Of a stretch of DNA of 64,000 bases, positions 33,399-43,007 are shown piece by piece. How positions within the stretch are numbered: position 1 is the stretch's first letter; each line of letters opens with the position of its first letter. A model generated the notes under the pieces. The model was not told where the DNA came from and ran no database searches. It saw only the letters and a program-made list of their open reading frames with translations. This DNA is from an uncultured Prevotellaceae bacterium. Lineage in GTDB: Bacteria; Bacteroidota; Bacteroidia; Bacteroidales; Muribaculaceae. The translations under genes were made by a program, and so were the position numbers. The stretch spans positions 65,110-129,109 of the forward strand of contig CAJLMA010000007.1 in assembly GCA_905207705.1 (NCBI GenBank). Reading direction: 5' to 3'.

Positions 33399-34649
33399 TC
33401 AAGAATTGCGTATCTGTCCGTCACCTTCTATCAAGTATTTGTAGGTTGTTATCTCTGGCAATCCCATAGGTCCTCTTGCATGAAGTTTTTGGGTGGAAAT
33501 GCCGATTTCAGCTCCAAATCCGAATTGGCCTCCGTCGGTAAATGATGTGGGAAGATTGGTGTATACACATGCTGCATCCACTTCTTTTAGGAAACGATTG
33601 CAGGCATCCTTGTCTTCGGCAACTATGCTTTCGCTGTGTTTGGAAGAGTACGTTGCAATGTGTTCAAGAGCTTCGCCGATATTGTCGACAGTCTTTATCG
33701 ACATTTTGTAATCCATGTATTCATGTCCCCAGTCCTCTTGCGTGGCATGATGCAGGAAAGGATATTTCCCGGCGAGCGCGTCATGGGCGCGAGGGTCGGC
33801 ATGGATTTCCACATTCTTGTCGGCAAGTGGAGCCACGAGTGCAGGGAGGTCGGAGAGCCGAGAGGAATCGATGATGAGCGAGTCGAGGGCGTTGCACACG
33901 CTCACGCGACGAGTCTTTGCATTGAATACGATGTCGCGTCCTTTCTTTAAGTCTCCGCTTGAATGGAAATAGCAATTGCATATTCCGGCTCCGGTTTCTA
34001 TGACCGGGACTCGCGAATGCGTCCTTACGAAGTCGATAAGGCCTTTGCTGCCCCGAGGTATTATCAAGTCGATGTATCCTGCGGCTTCAAGCATCTCGGC
34101 TGTCGCTTCATGTGAAGGGGGCAATAAGGCTACTGAGTGCAGCGGCATTGCTGTCGCTTGCAGTGTTTGCTTGATTATGTCGACAATAGCTTGATTGGAG
34201 CATTGTGCGTCGCTGCCTCCTTTGAGAATCACTGCGCTTCCGCTCTTCACGCATAATGAAAACACGTCGAGTGTGACATTGGGACGGGCTTCATAAATGA
34301 TTCCTATGACCCCGAACGGCACGCTGACCTTGCGCAGGCGCATTCCGTTGGGACGAGTCCATTCGTCGAGAGTGCGGCCGAGTGGCGACGGCAGGGACAC
34401 GACATTGCGTATCCCGTCGGCAATTGACTTGATTCTTGAAAGGTCAAGCAGAAGCCTGTCATATTTTGGATTGGCCTTGTCCATGCGGGAAAGGTCTATT
34501 TTGTTGGCTTCAAGTATCTTGTCGGCGTTTTTCTCGGTTTCGTCGGCAAGCCGCATCAGCATGTTGTCAATTTCTTCTGCCGTGGCTAAATTAAGCTGCC
34601 TCGATGCTTCACGGGCAGCTTTGAGAATGTCGTTCAGCTCTTGTGACAT
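33399..34649 (-). CDS. proA: glutamate-5-semialdehyde dehydrogenase (gamma-glutamyl phosphate reductase)
   Basis: ProA reduces gamma-glutamyl phosphate with NADPH in proline synthesis. The 416 residues are of normal length; the catalytic cysteine lies in ETGAGICNCYFH, the NADPH region includes RPNVTLDVFSLCVKSG, and the C-terminus has QFGFGAEIGISTQKLHARGP. It starts one base after proB, so the two form an operon with tight coupling. Confidence 0.98.
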   Translation of the reverse strand: MSQELNDILKAAREASRQLNLATAEEIDNMLMRLADETEKNADKILEANKIDLSRMDKANPKYDRLLLDLSRIKSIADGIRNVVSLPSPLGRTLDEWTRPNGMRLRKVSVPFGVIGIIYEARPNVTLDVFSLCVKSGSAVILKGGSDAQCSNQAIVDIIKQTLQATAMPLHSVALLPPSHEATAEMLEAAGYIDLIIPRGSKGLIDFVRTHSRVPVIETGAGICNCYFHSSGDLKKGRDIVFNAKTRRVSVCNALDSLIIDSSRLSDLPALVAPLADKNVEIHADPRAHDALAGKYPFLHHATQEDWGHEYMDYKMSIKTVDNIGEALEHIATYSSKHSESIVAEDKDACNRFLKEVDAACVYTNLPTSFTDGGQFGFGAEIGISTQKLHARGPMGLPEITTYKYLIEGDGQIRNS

Positions 34650-34650
34650 T

Positions 34651-35754
34651 TTATTCTATATATAAATAATTATAATGTATCAACGGACGTTCACCTTGCT
34701 TGCCTATCATCTCGGTTGCAGTGTCGCTGTCGCATCCGGCTCGCCCTATTGCAAATTGTTTTCCGTCGGGGGCGATTATTTTTACCAAGTCGTCCTTTTC
34801 AAATTCTCCTTTCACTCGTGTCACGCCCACAGGCAGCAAGCTCGAAGCCCTATTGGCCGACATGAGTGCGTCGTAGGCTCCTTGGTTGACATAAATTTCA
34901 CCTTTTGCAAAGCTTTTGCTGTGCGCCATCCATTTTTTCATTCCCGATACAGGATGTGCCGATGGGGCAAATCGCGTGTACGGGATTGAACGGTCGGACG
35001 ATGTGACACGAACCAGGATGTCATCGCGCTTGCCGTTTGCAATGAAGACGGCAATGCCTTCGTTGGCCACTTTGCACGCCGTGGCATATTTGGACATCAT
35101 GCCTCCTCGACCCAAAGATGATTTGGATTCTTGGATGAACGAGTCGACATTAGTGTTGTCGGTTGCAACGTCTATGTCGCGTATGACATGCGAGCTGGCA
35201 TCGGCAGGATCTCCGTCATATACGCCGTCGACATTGCTCAGCAGTATGAGGGCATCGGCATCCATCATGGCTGCCAGCAATCCCGACAATTCGTCGTTGT
35301 CGGTAAACATCAGCTCGGTGACAGATATAGTGTCGTTTTCGTTCACGATCGGAATCACGCCATTTTCGAGCATCACTTCCATGCAATGTTTCTGGTTCAA
35401 ATATTGGTGCCGTGTCGAGAAATTTTCTTTTGTGGTCAATACCTGTCCGCATGTTATGCCATGCTCTCTGAACAATTCGTAGTATCGGTTTATCAGTTTT
35501 GCTTGTCCCACTGCTGAGAAGAGTTGCCGCGAAGACACGGCATCAAGGTGTTTCTTCAATGTTGGCGAGCCTTTCATCTCGCTGCGACCCGAAGCCACGG
35601 CTCCCGATGTTACCATGATGACCTCTATGCCTTGTTTATAGATATGGGCTATTTGGTCGCTCAGAGCCGACATCCTTGTAATGTCGAGCGAGCCATCGGG
35701 GCGAGTCAGGACATTGCTTCCTATTTTTATTACTATTCTATTGTATGCAGCCAA
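34651..35754 (-). CDS. proB: glutamate 5-kinase
   Basis: ProB phosphorylates glutamate at the gamma carboxyl, the proline-inhibited first step of proline synthesis. The 367 residues contain the amino-acid kinase domain (IVIKIGSNVLTRPDG; VTSGAVASGR; NENDTIS; LLSNVDGVYDGDP; GRGGMMSK) and a C-terminal PUA domain (KGEIYVNQGAYDAL to GRAGCDSD). The start codon appears to be TTG 35754: the frame is closed by TAA three codons upstream, and TATTTTTG (35785-35792) gives a short leader. Confidence 0.97.
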   Translation of the reverse strand: MAAYNRIVIKIGSNVLTRPDGSLDITRMSALSDQIAHIYKQGIEVIMVTSGAVASGRSEMKGSPTLKKHLDAVSSRQLFSAVGQAKLINRYYELFREHGITCGQVLTTKENFSTRHQYLNQKHCMEVMLENGVIPIVNENDTISVTELMFTDNDELSGLLAAMMDADALILLSNVDGVYDGDPADASSHVIRDIDVATDNTNVDSFIQESKSSLGRGGMMSKYATACKVANEGIAVFIANGKRDDILVRVTSSDRSIPYTRFAPSAHPVSGMKKWMAHSKSFAKGEIYVNQGAYDALMSANRASSLLPVGVTRVKGEFEKDDLVKIIAPDGKQFAIGRAGCDSDTATEMIGKQGERPLIHYNYLYIE

Positions 35755-35784
35755 CGTTGTTTAGCATTTAAAGTTTTGGATGGG

Positions 35785-35792
35785 CAAAAATA
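35785..35792 (-). promoter_or_regulatory. -7 element for proBA
   Basis: TATTTTTG on the minus strand with predicted transcription start near 35782, 28 bases before the TTG start of proB. Confidence 0.45.
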
Positions 35793-35900
35793 TAATAAAA
35801 TGGTAATAAAATCAAGAATGGTAAAAGAGTGATTCTCGAGCTTTGTCATGAGAAGGGAATTTTGGCCTATGTCAAGCCGGCAGGGTAGGGGAGTGGTGGC

Positions 35901-36632
35901 TCATTTCCCGAATGAGAGATAATATGCCCGTTGTTCTGGAGAGAACCGTTCTATGGCATAGCGCAACATTGTGCGAGGCATGAGACGTGCATTTTGCTGC
36001 AAATATGTTTCAAGCACTGTGCAGTCTTTTTTGCCTATTTCGCGAAGCATCCATCCCGAGGCTTTATGTATCAGGTCTTCTTTATGGTTTAGCATGGAAT
36101 CGACTATGGCAATGGTCGTGTCAAACTTGCCGTGGCGAATGAGCGTCATTGTAGACACGATGCCCATGCGTTGTTCCCACATTGATGCAGATGTGGCAAG
36201 ATTCAAGGCTATTGAGTCGTCGCCTATGAGCAGGATGTGGTTTCCTAATATATATGGTGCCGACAGGTCTACCAAATCCCAATTATTGATGTAGGCCGTG
36301 TGTGACAAATAAAAATCTACTATTGAGTTTTTCTTGTCGGTGTCGCTTTTGCATTTTTTGTAGGCTTCGACGAGTGCGAGCAGTGCCGCAAGCCTGAACT
36401 CATGAATCTGGTCAGTAAGCAATATCTCAATCTGCTCATGAGGCAGGTCGAAATATTGTTTTGATACTTTGCGGTTGAGTGGGACGTTGAGACCTATGAA
36501 AATGTCCCCCTCGCCATATTCGCCTTTGCCGGTTTTAAAAAACGAGGACAAAATTTTTATTTTATCGTTATTGGCAAAACTTTTCAGTTCTGTTTTCCAT
36601 TGTTCGGTGTTGTGTTGTGTGGTTTGTGTCAT
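35901..36632 (-). CDS. AlkD-like DNA alkylation repair protein
   Basis: A 243-residue all-helical HEAT-repeat protein of the AlkD/DNA_alkylation family, which removes N3- and N7-alkylated bases. It shows EIRLAALLALVEAYKKC-type helices, the family's NNWDLVDLSAPYILG segment (Trp-Asp pair important for base excision), and RTMLRYAIERFSPEQRA at the end. A TACCTTTG element at 36637-36644 puts the predicted 5' end only about two bases before ATG 36632, so the mRNA may be nearly leaderless. It is divergent from the SpmA/B-like gene. Confidence 0.9.
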   Translation of the reverse strand: MTQTTQHNTEQWKTELKSFANNDKIKILSSFFKTGKGEYGEGDIFIGLNVPLNRKVSKQYFDLPHEQIEILLTDQIHEFRLAALLALVEAYKKCKSDTDKKNSIVDFYLSHTAYINNWDLVDLSAPYILGNHILLIGDDSIALNLATSASMWEQRMGIVSTMTLIRHGKFDTTIAIVDSMLNHKEDLIHKASGWMLREIGKKDCTVLETYLQQNARLMPRTMLRYAIERFSPEQRAYYLSFGK

Positions 36633-36636
36633 GGTT

Positions 36637-36644
36637 CAAAGGTA
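36637..36644 (-). promoter_or_regulatory. -7 element for the alkD-like gene
   Basis: TACCTTTG on the minus strand, five bases from the start codon; implies a near-leaderless mRNA if used. Confidence 0.4.
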
Positions 36645-36866
36645 GTAAATTTTCATGTCGGTAAAGTAGAAATCCTTGTGATTTTGTGACCAGTTCCACG
36701 AAAATGTTACAAATATTCAATTCTCAAAGCTTTAAGTTGTATATAATTTATTGTAATACAGTTAGTTGGTGCTAAATTTCGCAGTGTGGGCAATTACAAG
36801 AAAAAATGAAAAGTAGGCAAAATGCAAAAGGTTGTGAATTATATGATATGTTTTTCGCATATTTAT

Positions 36867-36874
36867 TACTTTTG
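36867..36874 (+). promoter_or_regulatory. -7 element for the SpmA/B-like gene
   Basis: TACTTTTG matches TAnnTTTG; predicted start near 36878, 20 bases before ATG 36898. It excludes the longer frame beginning at 36874. Confidence 0.5.
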
Positions 36875-36897
36875 TGCAATTTAAAGAGAGACATTGC

Positions 36898-38130
36898 ATG
36901 GTATTGAATTATATTTGGATAGCTTTCTTCATTCTGGCTTTTGTTGTTGCTTTAGGGGAAACGGTATTTAACGGAAATCTTGAAATTTGGAGTACGATAA
37001 TGAATTCGTCGTTCGACTCGGCGGCGCAGGCTTTTCAAATATCCATAGGATTGACCGGAATATTGTCATTATGGATGGGACTGATGCGCATAGGCGAGCA
37101 AGGAGGCGTCATCCAAGTTTTCGGAAGATTGATAAGTCCGTTGTTCGTTCGTTTGTTTCCCGGCATCCCGAAAGACCATCCGGCGATGGGTTCAATCTTC
37201 ATGAACGTGTCGGCTAATATGCTTGGCCTTGACAATGCCGCAACTCCTCTCGGGCTGAAAGCCATGCAAGAACTTCAATCCTTGAACGACAAGAAAGATA
37301 CGGCCACTGATGCCATGTTGATGTTTCTCGTGCTGAATGCATCGGGGTTGTGCATAATTCCGATAGGCGTGATGATGTACAGGGCGCAATGTGGCGCAGC
37401 CAATCCTACCGATGTTTTCATGCCAATCTTGATTGCTACTTTTATAGCCACGTTGATAGGCATAATAGCATTGTGTATCAAGCAAAGGATAAATATGCTT
37501 GACAAAGTGATTATTTCATGGCTTGGCGGCATGACGCTCGTGATAGGTGGTGCTGTGTGGTTTCTGTCGACGCTGGATGAAGAACAAATACAGTATTATT
37601 CGAGTTTTGCGGCTAATTTCCTCTTGTTTTCGGTAATCATAGGGTTCATCATAGCCGGATTGAGAAAGCGTGTCAACATGTATGACGCATTTATAGACGG
37701 GGCAAAAGATGGATTCAAGACAGCCGTCATGATTATCCCGTATTTGGTCGCCATACTTGTTGCAATAGGAGTGTTCCGCGCGTCAGGTGCTATGACTGTA
37801 CTCACCGACCTTGTCGCGCAGGCAGTCTCGTTCATGGGATTCGATTCGGAATGGGTTGGTGCGTTGCCTACGGCTTTGATGAAGCCTTTGAGTGGAAGCG
37901 GTTCCCGAGGAATGATGGTCGATGTGATGAACACTTACGGTGCTGATGCTTTCGTATCGAAAGTTGCGGCTTGCATGCAAGGAAGCACCGATACCACGTT
38001 TTATATCCTTGCCGTGTATTTTGGCAGCGTTGGTGTTAAGAAGACGCGCTATGCCGTGCCTTATGCTTTGCTGGCCGATGTCGTGGGTTCAATTTCTGCC
38101 GTGGCTGTTGCATATCTGTTTTTCAAATAG
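36898..38130 (+). CDS. nucleoside-recognition (Gate) domain membrane protein, SpmA/SpmB fusion-like
   Basis: A 410-residue multi-pass membrane protein with two Gate-domain halves, corresponding to spore maturation proteins SpmA and SpmB joined in one chain. The first half has ISLWMGLMRIGEQGG-like sequence, SANMLGLDNAATPLGLKAM and the second half has AMKPLSGSGSRGMMVDVM-like and CMQGSTDTTFYILAVYFGS. In non-spore-formers such proteins are probably transporters or gates of unknown substrate. The start at ATG 36898 was chosen because upstream in-frame codons fall in the promoter. Confidence 0.88.
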   Translation: MVLNYIWIAFFILAFVVALGETVFNGNLEIWSTIMNSSFDSAAQAFQISIGLTGILSLWMGLMRIGEQGGVIQVFGRLISPLFVRLFPGIPKDHPAMGSIFMNVSANMLGLDNAATPLGLKAMQELQSLNDKKDTATDAMLMFLVLNASGLCIIPIGVMMYRAQCGAANPTDVFMPILIATFIATLIGIIALCIKQRINMLDKVIISWLGGMTLVIGGAVWFLSTLDEEQIQYYSSFAANFLLFSVIIGFIIAGLRKRVNMYDAFIDGAKDGFKTAVMIIPYLVAILVAIGVFRASGAMTVLTDLVAQAVSFMGFDSEWVGALPTALMKPLSGSGSRGMMVDVMNTYGADAFVSKVAACMQGSTDTTFYILAVYFGSVGVKKTRYAVPYALLADVVGSISAVAVAYLFFK

Positions 38131-38174
38131 GAAATTAGTATTTGCCATTTGAACTGATATTGTTAAAAAAACGC

Positions 38175-38182
38175 TATATTTG
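38175..38182 (+). promoter_or_regulatory. -7 element for ybeY
   Basis: TATATTTG with a TTTG 23 bases upstream (38148-38151). Predicted start near 38186, about 18 bases before ATG 38204. Confidence 0.5.
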
Positions 38183-38203
38183 CGCTTGAAAAGACAGTGT
38201 CGA

Positions 38204-38635
38204 ATGGCAAGTTTGATATTTGATGCCGAAGGGGTGGAAATGCCTGCTTTGGATAGAAAGACAATAGAAAAATGGATTACCGCCGTTGCCGGGAAGTTTG
38301 GAAAAACGGTGGGCGCGTTGACATACATTTTTTGTAGTGACGACAAGATAATAGAAGTCAATCGAGATTTCCTGAAACATGATTATTATACCGATATAAT
38401 AACTTTTGATTATTCCACGCACAGGCGTATAAGCGGCGACATGTTTATTTCGCTCGACACGGTGCGCAGCAATGCAGAGCTTTTCGACAAGCGATATGAA
38501 GATGAGTTAAACCGTGTGGTGATACACGGCGTGCTGCATTTGCTCGGTATAAACGACAAGGGCGAAGGCGAAAGGGAGATAATGGAGCAGCATGAGAATG
38601 ATGCCCTTGAAATGCTCTACAGCGGGAATTATTGA
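38204..38635 (+). CDS. ybeY: endoribonuclease YbeY (rRNA maturation)
   Basis: YbeY is a zinc endoribonuclease acting in 16S rRNA 3' maturation and ribosome quality control. The 143 residues from ATG 38204 include DYYTDIITFDYS and the metal motif HGVLHLLGINDKGEGE; the third histidine usual in HGxLHLxGYDH is replaced by a diverged segment followed by MEQHE, whose His may serve. A longer frame from TTG 38180 overlaps the promoter and is rejected. Confidence 0.93.
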   Translation: MASLIFDAEGVEMPALDRKTIEKWITAVAGKFGKTVGALTYIFCSDDKIIEVNRDFLKHDYYTDIITFDYSTHRRISGDMFISLDTVRSNAELFDKRYEDELNRVVIHGVLHLLGINDKGEGEREIMEQHENDALEMLYSGNY

Positions 38636-38709
38636 GGCTTCTTGCCGATGAGCACGCCTAAGTCAAGAAAGTAATTCAACACAAGATAACGTAATTATAA
38701 CATATAAAA

Positions 38710-40587
38710 ATGAGGTTTGATTATGACGTCATAGTTGTAGGGGCGGGTCATGCAGGTTGTGAAGCTGCATGTGCCGCGGCCAATCTCGGCTCGCGCACGT
38801 TGCTTATAACTATGGACATGAACAAAATCGCACAAATGAGTTGCAATCCGGCTGTTGGCGGCATTGCAAAAGGGCAGATTGTTCGAGAAATTGACGCACT
38901 TGGCGGACAGATGGGCATCGTTACCGACAGGGCTTCGATACAATTCAGGATGCTTAACCGCTCGAAAGGTCCTGCGATGTGGAGCCCGCGTTCCCAAGCC
39001 GATCGTACCCGATTCATCGAGGAATGGCGCAAGATTGTTGAGAACACGCCGCGTCTGTTCATGTGGCAAGACACCGTGACGGGAGTAGAAGTGACCGACG
39101 GTGCTATTTCGGGAGTCAAGACATCCCTTGGCGTGACATTCAAGGCTCGTGCTGTTGTCCTTACTGCCGGAACGTTTCTAAACGGCTTGATGCACATCGG
39201 TCGTGTAATGATACATGGAGGCCGGATATCTGAGCCTGCTTCTTACGGAATCACCGAGCAGTTGAAGGAGATGGGGTTTGAAACGGCACGGATGAAAACC
39301 GGTACGCCTGTCAGGATAGATGCTCGTTCAATACACTTTGACTGTGCCGAAAGGCAGGATGGTGAAGATGATTTCCATAAATTCTCTTTCCTCCCCAGTG
39401 TGAAAAGGAAATTGACGCAACGTCCATGCTGGATAATATACACAAACCAAGCCGTGCATGACGTGTTGCGTGAAGGATTGCCCGATTCACCGTTGTATAA
39501 CGGACAGATTCAAAGCATAGGCCCTCGCTATTGCCCGAGCATAGAGACCAAGATAGTTACTTTTGCCGACAAGGACAAGCACCAGCTATTCCTCGAGCCG
39601 GAGGGCGAAACTTCCCAAGAGTATTATCTTAACGGATTTTCCTCGTCTCTTCCGTTGGATATCCAGTTTAAGGCGTTGCAGTTGATTCCTGCGCTGAGAG
39701 ATGTGCAGATTTATCGTCCCGGATACGCCATAGAATACGATTATTTCGATCCTACGCAATTGTTGCACACACTGGAAACAAAGCGTGTCAGAGGATTGTT
39801 TTTTGCCGGACAGGTAAACGGGACCACCGGCTATGAAGAAGCGGCAGGGCAGGGGCTTGTGGCAGGCATTAACGCGCACAGGTCGATAAACGGTCTGTCT
39901 CCATTCGTCCTCGGGCGTGACGAGGCCTATATAGGAGTGCTTATCGATGACCTTGTCACGAAAGGTGTAGATGAGCCATATCGCATGTTTACTTCTCGCG
40001 CGGAATATCGCATATTGTTGCGTCAGGATGATGCCGATATGAGGCTTACGGAAAAAGCTTATGAAATAGGCTTGGCAACTCGCGAGCGATACGACTTGAT
40101 GCTTTCAAAACGCGCCCAAAGGAACAATATAATAGATTTTGCCCATAATTTCTCGATAAAGCCGTCATTGATAAATGGCCAACTTGAGGCATTGGGCACG
40201 ACGCCTCTGAAACAAGGCGTGAAATTGCATGACTTGATTCTGCGTCCGCAGCTCGACATAAAGACTTTGGCCGGAATAGTCGCTCCGCTTGCAGCCCAGC
40301 TTGACAAGGTGGAGCCGGAGCGAAGGGATGAGATTATAGAAGCTGCTGAGATCATGATAAAATATCAGGGCTATATCGACAGGGAACGTGTGATAGCCGA
40401 CAAGATTCAGCGTCTTGAGAATATTAAATTGAAAGGAAAGTTTAAATATGCCGAGTTGAAGTCTTTGTCGACCGAGGCTCGCCAAAAGCTTGAAAAAATA
40501 GACCCGGAGACGATAGCGCAGGCTTCGCGCATTCCTGGCATCTCTCCGAGTGACATAAACATACTCCTTTTGTTGATAGGTAGATAG
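38710..40587 (+). CDS. mnmG: tRNA uridine-5-carboxymethylaminomethyl modification enzyme MnmG (GidA)
   Basis: MnmG, with MnmE, installs the cmnm5 group on U34 of several tRNAs using FAD, glycine and methylene-THF. The 625 residues are standard: dinucleotide-binding VVGAGHAGCEAACAA (8-22), MSCNPAVGGIAKGQIVREIDALGG, the GYAIEYDY and GQVNGTTGYEEAAGQG motifs, and a helical C-terminal domain (SRIPGISPSDINILL). It is followed by a parS-like sequence. mnmG is often near the replication origin in bacteria. Confidence 0.98.
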   Translation: MRFDYDVIVVGAGHAGCEAACAAANLGSRTLLITMDMNKIAQMSCNPAVGGIAKGQIVREIDALGGQMGIVTDRASIQFRMLNRSKGPAMWSPRSQADRTRFIEEWRKIVENTPRLFMWQDTVTGVEVTDGAISGVKTSLGVTFKARAVVLTAGTFLNGLMHIGRVMIHGGRISEPASYGITEQLKEMGFETARMKTGTPVRIDARSIHFDCAERQDGEDDFHKFSFLPSVKRKLTQRPCWIIYTNQAVHDVLREGLPDSPLYNGQIQSIGPRYCPSIETKIVTFADKDKHQLFLEPEGETSQEYYLNGFSSSLPLDIQFKALQLIPALRDVQIYRPGYAIEYDYFDPTQLLHTLETKRVRGLFFAGQVNGTTGYEEAAGQGLVAGINAHRSINGLSPFVLGRDEAYIGVLIDDLVTKGVDEPYRMFTSRAEYRILLRQDDADMRLTEKAYEIGLATRERYDLMLSKRAQRNNIIDFAHNFSIKPSLINGQLEALGTTPLKQGVKLHDLILRPQLDIKTLAGIVAPLAAQLDKVEPERRDEIIEAAEIMIKYQGYIDRERVIADKIQRLENIKLKGKFKYAELKSLSTEARQKLEKIDPETIAQASRIPGISPSDINILLLLIGR

Positions 40588-40595
40588 GAAGAAAA

Positions 40596-40611
40596 TGTTT
40601 CACGTGGAACA
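40596..40611. other. parS-like ParB-binding site
   Basis: TGTTTCACGTGGAACA in the short gap between mnmG and apt matches the well-conserved chromosomal parS (its reverse complement, TGTTCCACGTGAAACA, is a known natural variant). It is 8 bases past the mnmG stop. ParB-ParA/SMC loading sites cluster near the origin. Confidence 0.7.
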
Positions 40612-40630
40612 TGTAAAATGACATTGATAT

Positions 40631-41164
40631 ATGGAAAAAGAAAAATTAGACAAAATCAAGAGCATTATTCGAGATGTGCCTGATTTTCCTGTTAAGGGAA
40701 TTCTTTTCAGAGACCTTACCACCGTGCTTAAGGACGGCGAGGCTTTGCATATAATAAGCGAAGACTTGAAAGAGATATATTCGGGTCTTGGGGTGACTAA
40801 GGTCGTGGGCATTGAAGCTCGTGGATTTATATGTGGTTCTATTCTGGCTCATGAATTGAATGCAGGATTTGTGCCTTTGAGAAAACCCGGAAAGTTGCCG
40901 GCCGACACGATCCAGAAATCTTACGAGAAGGAGTACGGATTTGACGTAATCGAGATTCACAAGGATGCCATCGATGAAAATGACGTTGTGGTTTTGCATG
41001 ATGATTTACTTGCTACCGGCGGAACGATGGCCGCTGCTTACGAACTGGTGAAATCGATGAATCCAAAAAAAATATATGTGAACTTCATCGTCGAGCTTAG
41101 CGACTTGAACGGGCGCAAAGTTTTCCCCGATGGCGTTGATGTGCGTTCTCTTATTGTTTATTGA
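40631..41164 (+). CDS. apt: adenine phosphoribosyltransferase
   Basis: Salvages adenine to AMP with PRPP. The 177 residues are full length, with IRDVPDFPVKGILFRDLT at the N-terminus, GIEARGFICG and the PRPP loop VVLHDDLLATGGTM. It lies 43 bases after mnmG and 11 before uvrC, in a run of co-directional genes that looks like one transcript to deoC. Confidence 0.97.
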   Translation: MEKEKLDKIKSIIRDVPDFPVKGILFRDLTTVLKDGEALHIISEDLKEIYSGLGVTKVVGIEARGFICGSILAHELNAGFVPLRKPGKLPADTIQKSYEKEYGFDVIEIHKDAIDENDVVVLHDDLLATGGTMAAAYELVKSMNPKKIYVNFIVELSDLNGRKVFPDGVDVRSLIVY

Positions 41165-41175
41165 GAGGTTAGGGC

Positions 41176-42987
41176 ATGACGCGCGAAGATCTGAAAGAAA
41201 AAATCGAGCTGTTGCCCGAGAGCCCGGGTGTCTACATGTATTTTGACAAGGATGGCACGGTTATTTATGTGGGTAAGGCAAAAAAACTGAAACGTCGCGT
41301 CAGCAGCTATTTCAATCGTGTACACTCGGTTGCCCGAACCAATATGCTCGTGAGGAAAATTTGCGACCTCAAGTATATAGTTGTCGGGAGCGAGGAGGAT
41401 GCGTTGCATCTTGAAAACAGCCTTATAAAGGAATATAAGCCGAAATACAACGTCCTGCTTAAGGACGACAAGTCTTATCCGTGGATATGTGTTACAAATG
41501 AACTATATCCACGGGTATTTCTTACTCGTACCGTGACAAAGCAGGGAGGAAAGTTCTTTGGTCCTTATGCCAATGTGCAGATGGCAAAGACGGTGCTTGA
41601 AACGTTGCGCGAGATGTATCCAATAAGAACGTGTCGATGGCCGATAACTGAGGATGCAATAGCCAAGCAGAAATACAAAGTGTGCCTGCAATATCACATA
41701 AAGAATTGCAAAGGATGTTGCGAAGGCTTGATTCCTGTTGAACTATATAGAAAATACTTCGATGAAATAAGGCAGATATTGAGTGGAAACATTCAGCAGG
41801 TGTGCGACTACTTGAAGGATGAGATGACCGCTCTCGCATCCGAAATGCGCTTTGAAGAGGCTCAAGAAGTGAAAGAAAAATATCTTCTTGTGGAAAAATA
41901 CAAGTCTAAGTCGGTAATCGTGAGCATGCAGATTCACAATGTCGATGTCTATTCGATTGAAGGAGATGACGACTGCTACTATGTGAATTACATGCATGTG
42001 CGCAACGGCTCGATAGTGCAAAGCATGACTTTTGAATACAAGAAAGAGCTCGATGAAACCGAAGCCGAGATTCTGTCGATGGCTATAAACGAGGCGCAGA
42101 CTCGATTTGAAAGAAAGGCAAGGGAAATTGTAGTGCCTGTGCTTCCCGATGTCGAGTTTGAAGGCGTGGAGGTGACAATACCGCAGAAGGGGGATAAGAA
42201 GAAATTGCTCGACATGTCGTTGCGAAATGCCAAGCAATATAAGCTCGACAAGTTGAAAACTGCCGAGAAACTTAATCCCGAGCAGCGTGTCATGCGGACT
42301 TTGACCACAATGCAACGAGATTTCCGATTGAAGGAATTGCCTCGACACATAGAATGCTTTGATAATTCAAATATTCAAGGGACTAATCCTGTTGCATCGT
42401 GCGTGGTGTTTAAGAATGCCAAGCCTTCAAAACGTGACTACCGCCATTTTAATATAAAGACAGTGGTGGGCCCCGATGACTTTGCTTCGATGAAGGAGGT
42501 GCTGACTCGTCGTTACACTCGCTTGATGGAGGAGGGCGAGGAGTTGCCGCAGCTCGTGATTGTCGATGGTGGCAAAGGCCAGCTCAGTGCTGCCGTGGAG
42601 GCTTTTGATGCGATGGGATTGCGTGGGAAAATAGCTCTTGCAGGCATAGCCAAGCGTCTTGAGGAAATCTATTTTCCAGGCGACAGCGTGCCTTTGTACA
42701 TAGACAAGAACAGCGAGTCGCTGAAGGTGGTGCAACATTTGCGTGATGAAGCCCATAGGTTTGGCATAACGCATCATCGCAATAGGCGTAGCAAGGGGCA
42801 GTTGCATTCAACATTTGACGACATTAAAGGCGTTGGAGAAAAGACTCGCGATGCTCTGCTGAAGCATTTCAAGAGCTTGAAGCGTGTAAAGGAAGCTTCT
42901 ATCGATGAAATTGCCGAAGTAGTAGGTCCTGCCAAGGCAAAAATTGTATATGATGGGTTGCGAAGCGCAATCGTAGAGACGAGATAA
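41176..42987 (+). CDS. uvrC: excinuclease ABC subunit C
   Basis: UvrC makes both incisions in nucleotide excision repair. The 603 residues contain the GIY-YIG nuclease (SPGVYMYFDKDGTVIYVGKA), a cysteine set CKGCCEGL, the UvrB-binding UVR region (KDEMTALASEMRFEEAQEVKEK), the RNase H-like second nuclease (CFDNSNIQGTNPVASCVVF; LVIVDGGKGQL) and two C-terminal helix-hairpin-helix motifs (IKGVGEKTRDALLKHF). Confidence 0.98.
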   Translation: MTREDLKEKIELLPESPGVYMYFDKDGTVIYVGKAKKLKRRVSSYFNRVHSVARTNMLVRKICDLKYIVVGSEEDALHLENSLIKEYKPKYNVLLKDDKSYPWICVTNELYPRVFLTRTVTKQGGKFFGPYANVQMAKTVLETLREMYPIRTCRWPITEDAIAKQKYKVCLQYHIKNCKGCCEGLIPVELYRKYFDEIRQILSGNIQQVCDYLKDEMTALASEMRFEEAQEVKEKYLLVEKYKSKSVIVSMQIHNVDVYSIEGDDDCYYVNYMHVRNGSIVQSMTFEYKKELDETEAEILSMAINEAQTRFERKAREIVVPVLPDVEFEGVEVTIPQKGDKKKLLDMSLRNAKQYKLDKLKTAEKLNPEQRVMRTLTTMQRDFRLKELPRHIECFDNSNIQGTNPVASCVVFKNAKPSKRDYRHFNIKTVVGPDDFASMKEVLTRRYTRLMEEGEELPQLVIVDGGKGQLSAAVEAFDAMGLRGKIALAGIAKRLEEIYFPGDSVPLYIDKNSESLKVVQHLRDEAHRFGITHHRNRRSKGQLHSTFDDIKGVGEKTRDALLKHFKSLKRVKEASIDEIAEVVGPAKAKIVYDGLRSAIVETR

Positions 42988-43007
42988 TCGAAAAAAAACG
43001 TAAAATA

